The notes beneath the pieces were generated by a model that was not told the DNA's origin, made no database searches, and saw only the letters and a program-made list of their open reading frames with translations. This document shows positions 1 through 8,821 of a DNA stretch of 41,434 nucleotides, one piece after another (positions within the stretch are counted from its first letter, which is position 1; each line of letters opens with the position of its first letter). This stretch comes from Oxalobacteraceae bacterium (GTDB lineage: Bacteria > Pseudomonadota > Gammaproteobacteria > Burkholderiales > Burkholderiaceae_D), in NCBI GenBank assembly GCA_021299035.1, contig JAJTGD010000022.1, positions 1-41,434 on the forward strand, read 5' to 3'. The position numbers and the translations under genes are program-made.

Positions 1-576
1 CAAGATCGCATCACCACTGGCAATTGAACCCGATAGTGCGATCGGGCCGTCGAAAAACTTCCGCACCTCGCCCACCAGCGCAAATGGCGATAGTCCGCCA
101 GCATGACCACCGGCACCGGAGGCCACAAGAATCAAGCCATCGACACCGGCCTCCAGCGCCTTGTGCGCATGGCGGATAGAGATGATGTCGTGCAGCACAA
201 TGCCACCATACGAATGAATCGCGTCCAGCATTTCTTTGGGCGGCGCACGCAATGAAGAGATGATCACCGGAACGCGATGTTTGACGCAGACTTCAACATC
301 ATGCGCGAGTCTGTCATTCGATTGATGCACGATCTGATTGACTGCAATCGGCCCAATTACCGCATCGGGATGCGCTGCGCGGTGTTCCGCTAAAGCTTGC
401 TCGATGTCTTGTAACCACTGCTCAAGCATTTCTGCCGGTCGGGCATTCAGCGCTGGGAAAGAGCCAACAATACCTGCTTTGCACTGGGCAATCACAAGCG
501 CCGGGCAGCTGGCGATAAACAAGGGCGCCCCGATCACAGGCAAACTCAGATGTTGCAGGGCGGCGGGCAAGGCCAT
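1..576 (-). CDS. Nitronate monooxygenase, 5' part (gene runs off the window start)
   Basis: The first 192 residues of a flavin-dependent nitronate monooxygenase (2-nitropropane dioxygenase family, TIM barrel) are present. These enzymes oxidise alkyl nitronates with FMN. Visible family features are the N-terminal LPVIGAPLFIAS segment, the AGIVGSFPALN phosphate-side loop, PIAVNQIVHQSN, and the glycine-rich GLILVASGAGGHAGG stretch that carries the catalytic-His region of the family. The ATG at 576 is preferred over the ATG at 580 because it is in frame with the homologous start and has GGAGAC about five bases upstream. The C-terminal third lies outside the window. Family assignment is firm; the physiological substrate is not known. 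Confidence 0.85.
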   Translation of the reverse strand, partial: MALPAALQHLSLPVIGAPLFIASCPALVIAQCKAGIVGSFPALNARPAEMLEQWLQDIEQALAEHRAAHPDAVIGPIAVNQIVHQSNDRLAHDVEVCVKHRVPVIISSLRAPPKEMLDAIHSYGGIVLHDIISIRHAHKALEAGVDGLILVASGAGGHAGGLSPFALVGEVRKFFDGPIALSGSIASGDAIL

Positions 577-608
577 ACATAGTCTCCTACATGGGGTTGT
601 TTTCCCGA

Positions 609-2201
609 TTATAGGTCACCGTGTTTTTTAACTGACCGACTACTCAGTTCATCTAGCCAGCGCATGAAATGTGCCATCCGCAAGGCCAACTCAGTTGGCG
701 ATTCCGGTTCGGGCAAGCCCAGCATGAAATGTTCGAACAGTGAGTGTGTATCGTCATCCATTGCGCGCTGTACCGCATGCCAGACCGTTGCGCGGCAGCC
801 TGTGGCGGGCATACCGGGTTCGGTGCCGATGAAACGGTAGGGCATTTTCTTGCGTTGCCATTCTTCGCGTGTCTGTTCAGCCGCTTGCTGCAATTTCAGC
901 CAGTGTGCCGGCACCGTCAGATGCCATGCGTGAGCGGCCGGATACATCTCGTCGTTTTCACCTGGGCTAAGCCATCGGATATCCCACTCGTTGACCGTGC
1001 ATTGCGTGGGCTCCAGCCGCAAGCCCGACCGCATGAAACGCTTCCCGGCTTCGACGCCCTTGCGCGACTTGTCCGGTACCACCGACAGCACGGGCGAGAT
1101 CCAGGCATGCCCGAGCGTCGCGCCGACAGTCGGGAAAATCTGTATCGTCCCGAAGCTGCTGCGCCGGGCCAGTACCTCTGCCGCAAGGATAGGCATCGCA
1201 CTGTCAGTCACGCTTGGCCGTCGGGAAAGCACCTGTTCTATCTCTCGCTGCAACAGTGCGCGCTGCCCAGGAGACAGCGTCATCAGGTCGGCCATTGGTC
1301 CGAAAAGCTTGTGAACTAGCAACAGCTCGAGCAAGTCGCGCAACAGGCTGGCGCCGAGCGCCCCGTTCTTCGTTTCGGTCAGCACCGCCAATGTATGAGA
1401 TTCAACGATCAGCTGGCCTGCCTGCCAGATCACATTGCTGGCAGGCGGCAGCGGTTGGGCGGCCACCGTCATATCGGTTTTTACTGAGGTGCCTGTCGCA
1501 GATGCAAGCGCGTTCGCTGCATCGGTCAGCCCGGCCAGTGAGACGCCGCCGCGCGCATGCCTGACGGCCAGCGTCGCCAGCAGGTCGCGTGTCTGCTGCG
1601 CCTGCGCTGGCGTCAGCCGACATTCGGCGGGAAGTGTGGTCTCGACACGCGAAGCGGTCTCTATCGCTTCATCGATTGCATGGTACAGGTCGTTCGTGAA
1701 CATCAGTGTGCGCTGCCGGCGGTGCGGCGGACCATTTGCGAAGCCATATTCAATGATCATGAAATCATCGATGACCGATTCGACTACGACATAATCAAAT
1801 CGACTAGCTTTCAACAATTGTTGCAACTGACTAATCTCGCTCGGAGTCAGTTCAAATAGATGCATCTGCAGCCGTCTCCGAAAGCAATCCATGCTGTCGG
1901 CATCGTCTTGTAATCCGGGGCAGATCGAATTGAGCATTGCCTCCATTGTCTGCATCAAAAGTACCGGCGGCTTGTTCAGACCGAGCGTTTCATCGGCCAG
2001 ACTGGCGTGAATCAGATGTCGCAGCGTCTGCGAGGTCTGCCACGCAGCGTCGAAATAATAGGTGGCTTTCGCATACCGATGTGCGGCGCCTGCAAGTCGC
2101 TGGGACGAGCGCATCCTGGGCGCGCGGGCCATTCCCTGGCGCGGTTGCGCAATGTGAGCGCGCACCAAGATGGCGGAGTGGGGTTTGACCAATCCGAGCA
2201 T
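609..2201 (-). CDS. Uncharacterised protein, tandem paralog B, possible secreted effector
   Basis: I do not recognise this 530-residue protein. It has no signal peptide or membrane segment. The first ~45 residues are basic and poorly conserved against the neighbour. A conserved block starts at ATYYFDA (residues 46-52), and the C-terminal ~190 residues are strongly conserved with the upstream paralog: LGHAW (His365), HAW..TVP (His424), PYRF followed by TGCRA (Cys469), then MDDD and ESPTELA. His365 and Cys469 fall at identical positions in both paralogs. A His strand followed ~100 residues later by a Cys at a helix start resembles circularly permuted papain-like (YiiX/LRAT/DUF4105-type) folds; this is inference from pattern only. 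The start at 2201 has a TGAGGAAA ribosome site. It lies 81 bp behind its paralog, probably co-transcribed. Confidence 0.7.
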   Translation of the reverse strand: MLGLVKPHSAILVRAHIAQPRQGMARAPRMRSSQRLAGAAHRYAKATYYFDAAWQTSQTLRHLIHASLADETLGLNKPPVLLMQTMEAMLNSICPGLQDDADSMDCFRRRLQMHLFELTPSEISQLQQLLKASRFDYVVVESVIDDFMIIEYGFANGPPHRRQRTLMFTNDLYHAIDEAIETASRVETTLPAECRLTPAQAQQTRDLLATLAVRHARGGVSLAGLTDAANALASATGTSVKTDMTVAAQPLPPASNVIWQAGQLIVESHTLAVLTETKNGALGASLLRDLLELLLVHKLFGPMADLMTLSPGQRALLQREIEQVLSRRPSVTDSAMPILAAEVLARRSSFGTIQIFPTVGATLGHAWISPVLSVVPDKSRKGVEAGKRFMRSGLRLEPTQCTVNEWDIRWLSPGENDEMYPAAHAWHLTVPAHWLKLQQAAEQTREEWQRKKMPYRFIGTEPGMPATGCRATVWHAVQRAMDDDTHSLFEHFMLGLPEPESPTELALRMAHFMRWLDELSSRSVKKHGDL

Positions 2202-2282
2202 GATATTTCCTCAGGTTTGAGAGCGCTTGGTTTCACGAGTGCCGATGGCGAGGACCAAGCCATCGGCGATAAGGCCAGGTCC

Positions 2283-3860
2283 TCAGTGACCGGCGTTGGC
2301 TGCAATGGATGGAAGCCAGCGCATGAATTGGTTCATCCGCACGGCAAGCTCGGTCGGAGATTCCGGGTCTGCCAGTCCGGCATTGAAGTAGGCGAACAGC
2401 GCGCGCGCATCATCATCCATACCTTTTTCAATAGCCAGTAGCACGCTCGCACGGCAACCCGTACTGTGCATGCCGGGTGCACTGCCGGTGAAGCGATAGG
2501 GTTTCGCTTGCGCTTTCCATTCGCCGGCCACTTCGGTGGCGGCGTGCTCAAGACGATCGCGGTGGACGGGCACCGTGATCTGCCAAGCGTGTTCGTCCGT
2601 GAAAAGTTTTGCGTTTTCATTCGCGTCCAGCCATCGGATCGGCCATTGCATCACTTGGCAGTCACTCGGCTCCAGCTGAAAGCCCGGATGCATGAAGCGT
2701 GTGCCTATGCCAACCGGGGGCTTAGCCTTGTCTGGCACCACAGATAGCGACGAGCCTATCCACGCGTGGCCGAGCGCGACGCCGATGGTCGGCAGCACTT
2801 GCACTTTGCCCATCGTGCCGGCATGAGCGAGTACGCGCGCCGCAGACTGTTGTAGCAGCACGCCGGGAGGCGGTGGCGGCGCAGACAGGATCTCGTTCAT
2901 CGCTTTCTGTAGCCGGGTGCGATCGGCCGCGCACAGCCGTGACGGGTGTACGTTGTCACCAAACATCTTGCGCGCGACAAGTAGCTCGATCAGATCTCTC
3001 AGCACTTCGGTAAAAAGCTTGCCATCGGTGTCATCGGCCAGCGCGCGGAAGGCCTTCAGGTCGATCAGTAGCGACTCGTTCTTCCAGTCCACCATGCTGC
3101 CGCTTTGCGTGAGTTTCGCGGACTGCCCGACAAGTGGCGCCGGTGAGAGGCCGATCGCCTCACACAGTTGCCGCGCAATCTCTACCAGGTCCTTCATCGA
3201 TTGCTCGCCGACGGGCCAGCTTAATGCGGCGTCTAGCAAGCATTGACGGGCCGCGCGCGCTTCGGCAGCACCAGGCGGCTTGCCAGCCAGAGGTCGGCGC
3301 GCGATTGAGGCGGCATGTTCGATCGCATCATCCAGCAGGTGATGCCAATCCGTCGGTAGTGTCGCGATATCCTGCGGCCCGCCGCTGACGAAGCCGAATT
3401 CATCATAGATGTCATGCTGCACCGCCGCCCGGTCACTGACGCTGTCATATCCGGCTGATTTCAGCGCGTGTGCCAGCGTCTTCAGTTCTTCCGGCTCCAG
3501 TCCGGACAGGTGCATGTTCAGCAGCAACTCGAAGTAGGCCTGACTCTCGCTGTCCATGTGGCCCTGCGGACAAGTGGCCGCTACTAGCGTATTGACCGAA
3601 TCGATCATCAGCTTCTGATCAGATTTACCGAGTACCTGGCCGGATTGCTGATTCACATTTAGCACGGTGCGTAGCGTCATCGCCGAATGTGATGACGCGT
3701 CGAAATAGTAGGTTGCAACGATGGGCTGTGGCCAGCTCTTTACGCCATTTCTTGCGCGACGGTGGCTCACCGTCGGTTGGTGTACTAAACCGTTACGTAC
3801 CGCTCGCGCATGCGTGACGGTAGATGACCTGCCTGAAAAGCGAGCAGTTAATCCAAGCAT
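2283..3860 (-). CDS. Uncharacterised protein, tandem paralog A, possible secreted effector
   Basis: This 525-residue protein is the upstream member of the pair. The open frame reaches 3950, but the ATG at 3860 is chosen because AGGGAGAC lies just upstream and the product then begins MLGL, like its paralog. No signal peptide or transmembrane helix is seen. The first ~45 residues are Arg/Ser/Thr-rich and divergent. Shared blocks are ATYYFDA (49-55), LGHAW with His365, SVVPDK, HAW with His424, PYRF, TGCRA with Cys469, MDDD and ESPTELAVRM. The last ~160 residues align with the paralog essentially without gaps, whereas the middle is much more divergent, so the C-terminus looks like the functional domain. 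A cysteine-protease or amidase/acyltransferase-like role is a hypothesis. A type III or other non-Sec secreted effector fits the architecture but is unproven. Confidence 0.7.
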   Translation of the reverse strand: MLGLTARFSGRSSTVTHARAVRNGLVHQPTVSHRRARNGVKSWPQPIVATYYFDASSHSAMTLRTVLNVNQQSGQVLGKSDQKLMIDSVNTLVAATCPQGHMDSESQAYFELLLNMHLSGLEPEELKTLAHALKSAGYDSVSDRAAVQHDIYDEFGFVSGGPQDIATLPTDWHHLLDDAIEHAASIARRPLAGKPPGAAEARAARQCLLDAALSWPVGEQSMKDLVEIARQLCEAIGLSPAPLVGQSAKLTQSGSMVDWKNESLLIDLKAFRALADDTDGKLFTEVLRDLIELLVARKMFGDNVHPSRLCAADRTRLQKAMNEILSAPPPPPGVLLQQSAARVLAHAGTMGKVQVLPTIGVALGHAWIGSSLSVVPDKAKPPVGIGTRFMHPGFQLEPSDCQVMQWPIRWLDANENAKLFTDEHAWQITVPVHRDRLEHAATEVAGEWKAQAKPYRFTGSAPGMHSTGCRASVLLAIEKGMDDDARALFAYFNAGLADPESPTELAVRMNQFMRWLPSIAANAGH

Positions 3861-4006
3861 GTTAAGTCTCCCTGTGTTGTTAGTCGAACGATCCATCGAT
3901 ATCGATGAACCGGATGCGGATACTGCACCCGGATGTTCAAGGGAGATCATTTGTGCGATTGACGCTCGTCAATCGTCGGCAAAACTTGGGGTGAGCAGAA
4001 AATACG

Positions 4007-5260
4007 CTATTGATAGCTACGGGCGTCTTCAATCACTTTGCCATCGTTCGGCAAGCTGCCGATGGCGTGAAGCTTCACATCGCCGCGAAGCTTCGTGACA
4101 TCACGAATCGAAGCGATGATCGCTTCTACCTCCGATAGTGAAGCCTGTGGTTGATCAACCTCACAGTGCAGCGTCATTTCGTCATTGGCCATCTCGCCGG
4201 ACACGATGAGGCGAGCTTTCCTGATGATCGGGTGACGCTTGGCGATATCCGCGATTTGCGAAGGATGCACGAACATTGCGCGCACTTTGGTGGTTTGATC
4301 GGCGCGGCCCATCCAACCTTTGATGCGTGTGTTGGTGCGTCCGCAGGGCGATGCACCCGACAGCACAGCCGACATATCGCCGGTGGCGAAACGGATCAGT
4401 GGGTAATCTGGATTAAACGAAGTGATCACGATCTCGCCGACCTCGCCATCTGCGACCGGATCACCCGTACCCGGGCGCACGATCTCGAGCAGTAATGTTT
4501 CGTCGAGCAGCATGCCTGGATTGAGTTTGCCGTCCGTGAGCGTTTCGTAGGCGATATTGCCGATATCCGCTGAACCATAAGTTTGCAGCACGAAAGGTAC
4601 GCCATTGTCATTCAACCATTGCCGCAATGAAGGCGGTAATGCTTCGGCGCCCACCAAGGCCATGTTCACCGACGAAATATCAGCGTCCATCTCTTGCGCT
4701 TTTTCGATAATGATTTTCAAGAACGAAGGTGTACCGACATAAACCTTGGGCTTGAGCAGTTGCATTGCTTGCACTTGCATCTCGGTCTGACCGATACCCG
4801 CGGGTATCACTGGGCAACCCAGATGCGCCGCGCCGCCCTCCACCATCAAGCCGGCAGGGGTGAAGTGATAAGCGAAACAGTTTTGAATCAGATCACCACT
4901 CCGCACACCAAGCGCGTGCAAAGGGCGCGCATAGCGCCACCAGTCGCCACCACGACCTTCGGGATCAAAAATCGGACCGGGCGACATGAAGATGCGCGAG
5001 AGTTGTGCGGTCGGCGTGGTAGTCAAGCCGCCGAATGGGGGCGCCGCATGCTGCAAATCTTTCAGTGCCGATTTGCGCGTGACAGGTAATTGCGCGAGTG
5101 CGGCGCGACTGGTGATATCGCCCGCTGTAACGCCGCGCAAAATGTCTGCCCAACCCGGTGCTTGCATGGCACGCGTGACTAACGCCGGCAGTGCAGATAA
5201 CAGCGCTTGCTCACGCGCCGAAGGGTCGCGCGACTCCAGTGAATCGTAAAGATCAGCCAT
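4007..5260 (-). CDS. Phenylacetate-CoA-ligase-like adenylate-forming enzyme
   Basis: This 417-residue ANL-superfamily protein belongs to the PaaK-like branch, which activates carboxylic acids as acyl-AMP and then acyl-CoA. It shows SGDLIQNCFAYHFTPAG, PAGIGQTEMQ, KPKVYVGTPSFLK, the LQTYGSADIGNIAYE adenine-binding region, IRFATGDMS and a C-terminal GWMGRADQTTKVRAMFVHPSQI hinge. The usual Ser/Thr/Gly-rich phosphate loop is replaced by FMSPGPIFDPEG (around residues 90-101), which is degenerate for ANL enzymes. It is the last gene of the minus-strand transporter cluster, 174 bp after livF. The context suggests it activates the acid imported by the transporter; the substrate cannot be read from the sequence. 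Confidence 0.8.
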   Translation of the reverse strand: MADLYDSLESRDPSAREQALLSALPALVTRAMQAPGWADILRGVTAGDITSRAALAQLPVTRKSALKDLQHAAPPFGGLTTTPTAQLSRIFMSPGPIFDPEGRGGDWWRYARPLHALGVRSGDLIQNCFAYHFTPAGLMVEGGAAHLGCPVIPAGIGQTEMQVQAMQLLKPKVYVGTPSFLKIIIEKAQEMDADISSVNMALVGAEALPPSLRQWLNDNGVPFVLQTYGSADIGNIAYETLTDGKLNPGMLLDETLLLEIVRPGTGDPVADGEVGEIVITSFNPDYPLIRFATGDMSAVLSGASPCGRTNTRIKGWMGRADQTTKVRAMFVHPSQIADIAKRHPIIRKARLIVSGEMANDEMTLHCEVDQPQASLSEVEAIIASIRDVTKLRGDVKLHAIGSLPNDGKVIEDARSYQ

Positions 5261-5434
5261 GATGTCTCCAAGATGCGCGTCGGTGCTACCGCGCGGGTGA
5301 TTTGCAAGTATGAGGTTGGCCGCTACAACTGCGGCATATCCATCGAGCGCGGAATGCAGCCGCAGAGATTCAGCGCCGGTGTCAAAGCTCTACTGTCAAC
5401 GCAACGCTATCAAAGCGCCGCTATGGTCAATAAC

Positions 5435-6244
5435 TCAGGCAAGCCAGCGCTTGCGGCGGCGATAAAACTTCATGTCACGGAAGCTCTTGCGACCAGCGCC
5501 TGAGACACCGAGATAAAACTCTTTCACATCTTCATTGGCAGCCAAGTCGGTGGCTTCGCCTTCCATCACGACGCGTCCATTCTCGAGGATATAGCCGAAG
5601 TCCGCATAGCGCAGTGCCACGGTCGTGTTTTGTTCGGCAAGCAGGAAAGAGACCGCTTCGCGCTTATTCAGGTCGCGCACAATCTCGAAAATCTCTTCCA
5701 CGATCTGAGGCGCCAAACCCATCGAGGGCTCATCCAACAAGATCATTGAGGGTTTGGCCATGAGTGCGCGGCCAATAGCGCACATTTGCTGTTCACCACC
5801 GGAGGTATAACCAGCTTGCGAGGTACGACGCTGTTTCAGCCGCGGGAAGTAGTGGTAGACCCGCTCGAGTTCTTCTTTTAGTTGAGCGCGACCGAGATTC
5901 CGAGTGTAGGCGCCGGTCAATAAATTCTCTTCGATCGTCAAATGACCAAAGCAGTGGCGACCTTCCATCACTTGCGACAAGCCACGCTTGACCAGGGCGT
6001 TCGGCGTGAGCTGATCGATGCGCTCACCATTAAATTCAACGCTGCCCTTGGTCACATCACCGCGCTCACCGCGCAGCAGTGTCGAGATGGATTTCAATGT
6101 GGTCGATTTGCCGGCACCGTTCGCACCCATCAGCGCGACGATTTTGCCGCGTGGTACGGAGAGCGAGACGCCCTTCAGCACCAAGATGACATGGTCGTAA
6201 ATCACCTCGATATTGTTAACGGTGAGGATGGCAGGAGTCGTCAT
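5435..6244 (-). CDS. livF: Branched-chain-type ABC transporter ATPase LivF
   Basis: This 269-residue ATPase has Walker A GANGAGKST (residues 40-48), signature SGGEQQM, Walker B MILLDEPSMG and a switch His region replaced by AEQN, all typical of LivF-type subunits of the hydrophobic amino-acid (HAAT) uptake family. It pairs with LivG on the cytoplasmic face of LivH/LivM. It ends in a basic tail (RRRKRW) beyond the usual ATPase end. It is separated from the binding-protein gene by 179 bp containing two oppositely oriented copies of a dispersed palindrome, so its expression may differ from the upstream cistrons. The substrate could be an aromatic or fatty acid rather than an amino acid, given the two CoA ligases in the cluster. 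Confidence 0.9.
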   Translation of the reverse strand: MTTPAILTVNNIEVIYDHVILVLKGVSLSVPRGKIVALMGANGAGKSTTLKSISTLLRGERGDVTKGSVEFNGERIDQLTPNALVKRGLSQVMEGRHCFGHLTIEENLLTGAYTRNLGRAQLKEELERVYHYFPRLKQRRTSQAGYTSGGEQQMCAIGRALMAKPSMILLDEPSMGLAPQIVEEIFEIVRDLNKREAVSFLLAEQNTTVALRYADFGYILENGRVVMEGEATDLAANEDVKEFYLGVSGAGRKSFRDMKFYRRRKRWLA

Positions 6245-6281
6245 GTCATTCGTTGTTTTGTGTCCAGTGACATCAGTAGTT

Positions 6282-6306
6282 GGATCCCGGCCTGCGCCGG
6301 GATGAC
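6282..6306 (+). repeat. Dispersed palindromic repeat, copy 1
   Basis: The core is CCCGGCCTGCGCCGGG flanked by GGAT and ATGAC. It belongs to the same family as the copies at 6388-6413 and 20237-20264, and is of the type that reads as WIPA-AGMT when translated. It lies between the binding-protein gene and livF. Confidence 0.75.
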
Positions 6307-6387
6307 GTTTCAGAGACTGTCAACACTTTAAGTATCTTCACCATGCAGCCTGAAGATCACACTCTATAGTTGCAGACTTTCGCTGGG

Positions 6388-6413
6388 GCACCCCGGCGCA
6401 GGCCGGGGTCCAG
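6388..6413 (-). repeat. Dispersed palindromic repeat, copy 2 (inverted)
   Basis: The core CCCCGGCGCAGGCCGGGG (6391-6408) is the same element as copy 1 in opposite orientation, 11 bp after the stop of the binding-protein gene. It can form a stable hairpin in the mRNA, and could also pair with copy 1. This is a plausible 3' stabiliser or partial terminator between the binding protein and livF. Confidence 0.75.
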
Positions 6414-6423
6414 TATCAAGCCA

Positions 6424-7716
6424 TTACTTCATGCAAGCCGGCGTGATGCCTTTTTCTTTTGCGTAAGCGGCTGAGGAGTCTTCCAGTAGCTTGCGCACCA
6501 GCGCTTTGTCACCGCTGATCCAGTTCTTGGAAACAGCAAACCACTTCTTGCCATCCCATTGCACCACTTTCACTGAGCCTGAGCCCTCGTGATCATTACA
6601 AGAGGTTTTGATGGGCGGGAAAACATCTTCAATGCCCAGCTCTTTTTGGCGCGCACGATCCACATTCAGATTCTCAAGACCCCAGCGCATTTGCTCACCA
6701 TTGACTGCCTTACCCTTGCCATACTTGGCTTGGGCATTGCGCATGGCTTCGACCATTAGTACGCTCGCGACCAGACCTCGCACATACATGATGTTGCCTA
6801 CGCGGTCGAGTTCTTTCAGGCTACCTTTGCCGTTCTTATAGAGCTTGGTCTGGATTTCTTCGAGCAAGGGAAAATCGCCTGGCGTCGTGAAGCTCATGGT
6901 TTGGAAGCCTTTTGCCGCATCGCCAGCAGGTTCGGTATCTTCCTCCGAGCCAGCCCACCACACGCCGATCATCTTTTCGCGCGGGAAGCCATTACGCTGC
7001 GCGGTTTTAAGGCCGACTGCGCTCATTACGCCGAAGGTCCACATAATCACGTAGTCGGGGTTGGCTTGACGAATCTGCAGCCATTGCGACTGCTGCTCAT
7101 TGCCCGGCGGAGTGATTGGTATCTTCACCAATTCGAAACCCCATTTAGCGGCTTCAGCTTCGAGTACCGGTAGCGGCTCTTTGCCATAGGCAGAGTCGTG
7201 GTAAAGGTGCACGATCTTCTTGCCTTTGAGCTTGTCCATGCCACCCGACTTCTCGCCGAGGTACACCACCATTGAAGCGGCCTGATTCCAGTAATTGGTG
7301 ATCAGTGGGAACACCCATGGGAATACCTTGCCGTTCGCGGCATCAGAGCGACCGTAGCCGAGGGTTGTCATCGGGATCTTGTCTTTGCTGACCCGATCCA
7401 AAATGCCGTAAGCAATACCCGTCGATAGCGGCTCAACCACCGCAGCCTTTCCCTTCAAGCGCTCATAGCATTCGACGCCACGCGACGGGTTGTATTCCGT
7501 TTCGCACTCTTCCCACACCAGTTTCACCCCATTGATGCCACCGCTCGAGTTCACTAGCGTCATGTAATCGATCATCGCGCCATAAAACGAGGTGCCGTTC
7601 GAGCCATACGGACCGACGCGATACGACAGCAGCGGTACGTACTGCTCCTGCGCCCAAGCGAAACTGCTGGCGCTGAGCAACGCGGCGCTCAGCAGCAAGG
7701 ATTTAATCAACCTCAT
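6424..7716 (-). CDS. Periplasmic substrate-binding protein of branched-chain-type ABC transporter
   Basis: This 430-residue protein is of the Leu/Ile/Val-binding (Peripla_BP_6) family. A Sec signal peptide covers about residues 1-22 and ends SSFAWA before QEQYV. The mature part has the two-lobed binding-protein pattern (YPV-like PLLSYRVGPYG, NSSGGINGVKL, VEPLSTGIAYG, IVHLYHDSAYGKE, PDYVIMWTFGVMSAVGLK). It captures the ligand in the periplasm and hands it to LivH/LivM. The ATG at 7716 has a perfect AGGAGG nine bases upstream, the best ribosome site of the operon, as expected for a protein needed in excess. The ligand is unknown; the linked CoA ligases suggest an organic acid. Confidence 0.9.
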   Translation of the reverse strand: MRLIKSLLLSAALLSASSFAWAQEQYVPLLSYRVGPYGSNGTSFYGAMIDYMTLVNSSGGINGVKLVWEECETEYNPSRGVECYERLKGKAAVVEPLSTGIAYGILDRVSKDKIPMTTLGYGRSDAANGKVFPWVFPLITNYWNQAASMVVYLGEKSGGMDKLKGKKIVHLYHDSAYGKEPLPVLEAEAAKWGFELVKIPITPPGNEQQSQWLQIRQANPDYVIMWTFGVMSAVGLKTAQRNGFPREKMIGVWWAGSEEDTEPAGDAAKGFQTMSFTTPGDFPLLEEIQTKLYKNGKGSLKELDRVGNIMYVRGLVASVLMVEAMRNAQAKYGKGKAVNGEQMRWGLENLNVDRARQKELGIEDVFPPIKTSCNDHEGSGSVKVVQWDGKKWFAVSKNWISGDKALVRKLLEDSSAAYAKEKGITPACMK

Positions 7717-7745
7717 GTCGTCCTCCTAGTTGAACGAAAAAACAA

Positions 7746-8804
7746 TTAATGCGGGAAAGGCCACAGGCGAAGTTTTTCTTTGCCGATCTGCCACAACCGG
7801 GCCAGCCCGTGTGGCTCAACGATCAAGAAGAAAATAATCAGCGCGCCGAACATCATCAGCTCAACGTTCGAGGCAACGGCTGTCGAAATCTGGAGCACAT
7901 GCGCAAGCTGGTTCAGCACAATAGGTAGCAGCACGATAAAGGCAGCACCCAGAAACGAGCCAAGTATCGAGCCCAGACCGCCAATTATGACCATGAACAA
8001 GATTCGGAATGACAGATCCAGACTGTAAGCTTCGGGCTCTACCGTGCCGAGGTAAGCGTAGGCATAGAGTGCGCCCGCCACACCACAGAAAAACGAGCTG
8101 ACGGCAAACGCAAGTAGTTTGGTGTGCAGCTGACGAATACCGATGACTTCTGCCGCAACATCCATGTCACGGATTGCCATCCAGCAGCGTCCAACATTTG
8201 AGCGCACCATGTTTTTTGCTGCCAAGGCCAGCACACTGACGACGCCAAGTACCAGCAGATACTTTGAGCTTGGGGTATCGAAGTGATAGCCCAGTATTTC
8301 GATCTGCTGTGCAGTGATCACGCCAGAAGACGAGTAATTAGTGAACCAGCGTATCTTGGTCAGCGCCCACACCACAAAGAATTGCGTTGCCAGCGTTGAT
8401 GCCGCCAAATAAAAACCACGCACACGCAGGGATGGCAGGCCGAACACGATGCCTACCATCGCGGCGCATAGCCCACCGAGGATGAACGCCACCAAAATTG
8501 GCATGCCTGGCACGCGCAGCACGAAGTTATAAGCGCTGAATGCGCCCACTGCCATGAAGGCTGCGGAACCAAGTGAGACCTGTCCGGCATAACCCATCAG
8601 GATATTTTGTCCGAGTGCGGCCAGAGAAAAAATCAGGAAGGGCACCAGAATCGCCGATAGCAGGTAGGGTGTTGCGACTTGGGGCACCAGTACAAAAGCA
8701 ATCGCCAACAACACCATGATGCCGACCCTGTCCTGGCGAATTGGGAAGATCTGGCCGTCGGCGGCATAGCTGCTTTTGAATTGTCCGGCTTCTCTGTACA
8801 GCAT
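7746..8804 (-). CDS. livM: Branched-chain-type ABC transporter permease LivM
   Basis: This 352-residue inner-membrane permease has multiple hydrophobic helices and the LivM hallmarks NILMGYAGQVSLGSAAFMAVGAF (near residues 70-90), LPSLRVRGFYLAASTLA, GRCWMAIRDMDVAAEVIGI (the cytoplasmic coupling loop) and GGLGSILGSFLGAAF. It forms the transmembrane channel with LivH. It lies 29 bp from the binding-protein gene and 17 bp from livH, so all are probably one transcript. The ~25-residue hydrophilic N-terminus before the first helix is ordinary for this subfamily. Confidence 0.9.
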   Translation of the reverse strand: MLYREAGQFKSSYAADGQIFPIRQDRVGIMVLLAIAFVLVPQVATPYLLSAILVPFLIFSLAALGQNILMGYAGQVSLGSAAFMAVGAFSAYNFVLRVPGMPILVAFILGGLCAAMVGIVFGLPSLRVRGFYLAASTLATQFFVVWALTKIRWFTNYSSSGVITAQQIEILGYHFDTPSSKYLLVLGVVSVLALAAKNMVRSNVGRCWMAIRDMDVAAEVIGIRQLHTKLLAFAVSSFFCGVAGALYAYAYLGTVEPEAYSLDLSFRILFMVIIGGLGSILGSFLGAAFIVLLPIVLNQLAHVLQISTAVASNVELMMFGALIIFFLIVEPHGLARLWQIGKEKLRLWPFPH

Positions 8805-8821
8805 AGGTTTTCCGTTTTTTT

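Noticed and set aside
5261..5434. Short plus-strand frame in the livF to PaaK-like gap
   Set aside because: No ribosome site or recognisable product; it is probably just intergenic sequence of the operon.
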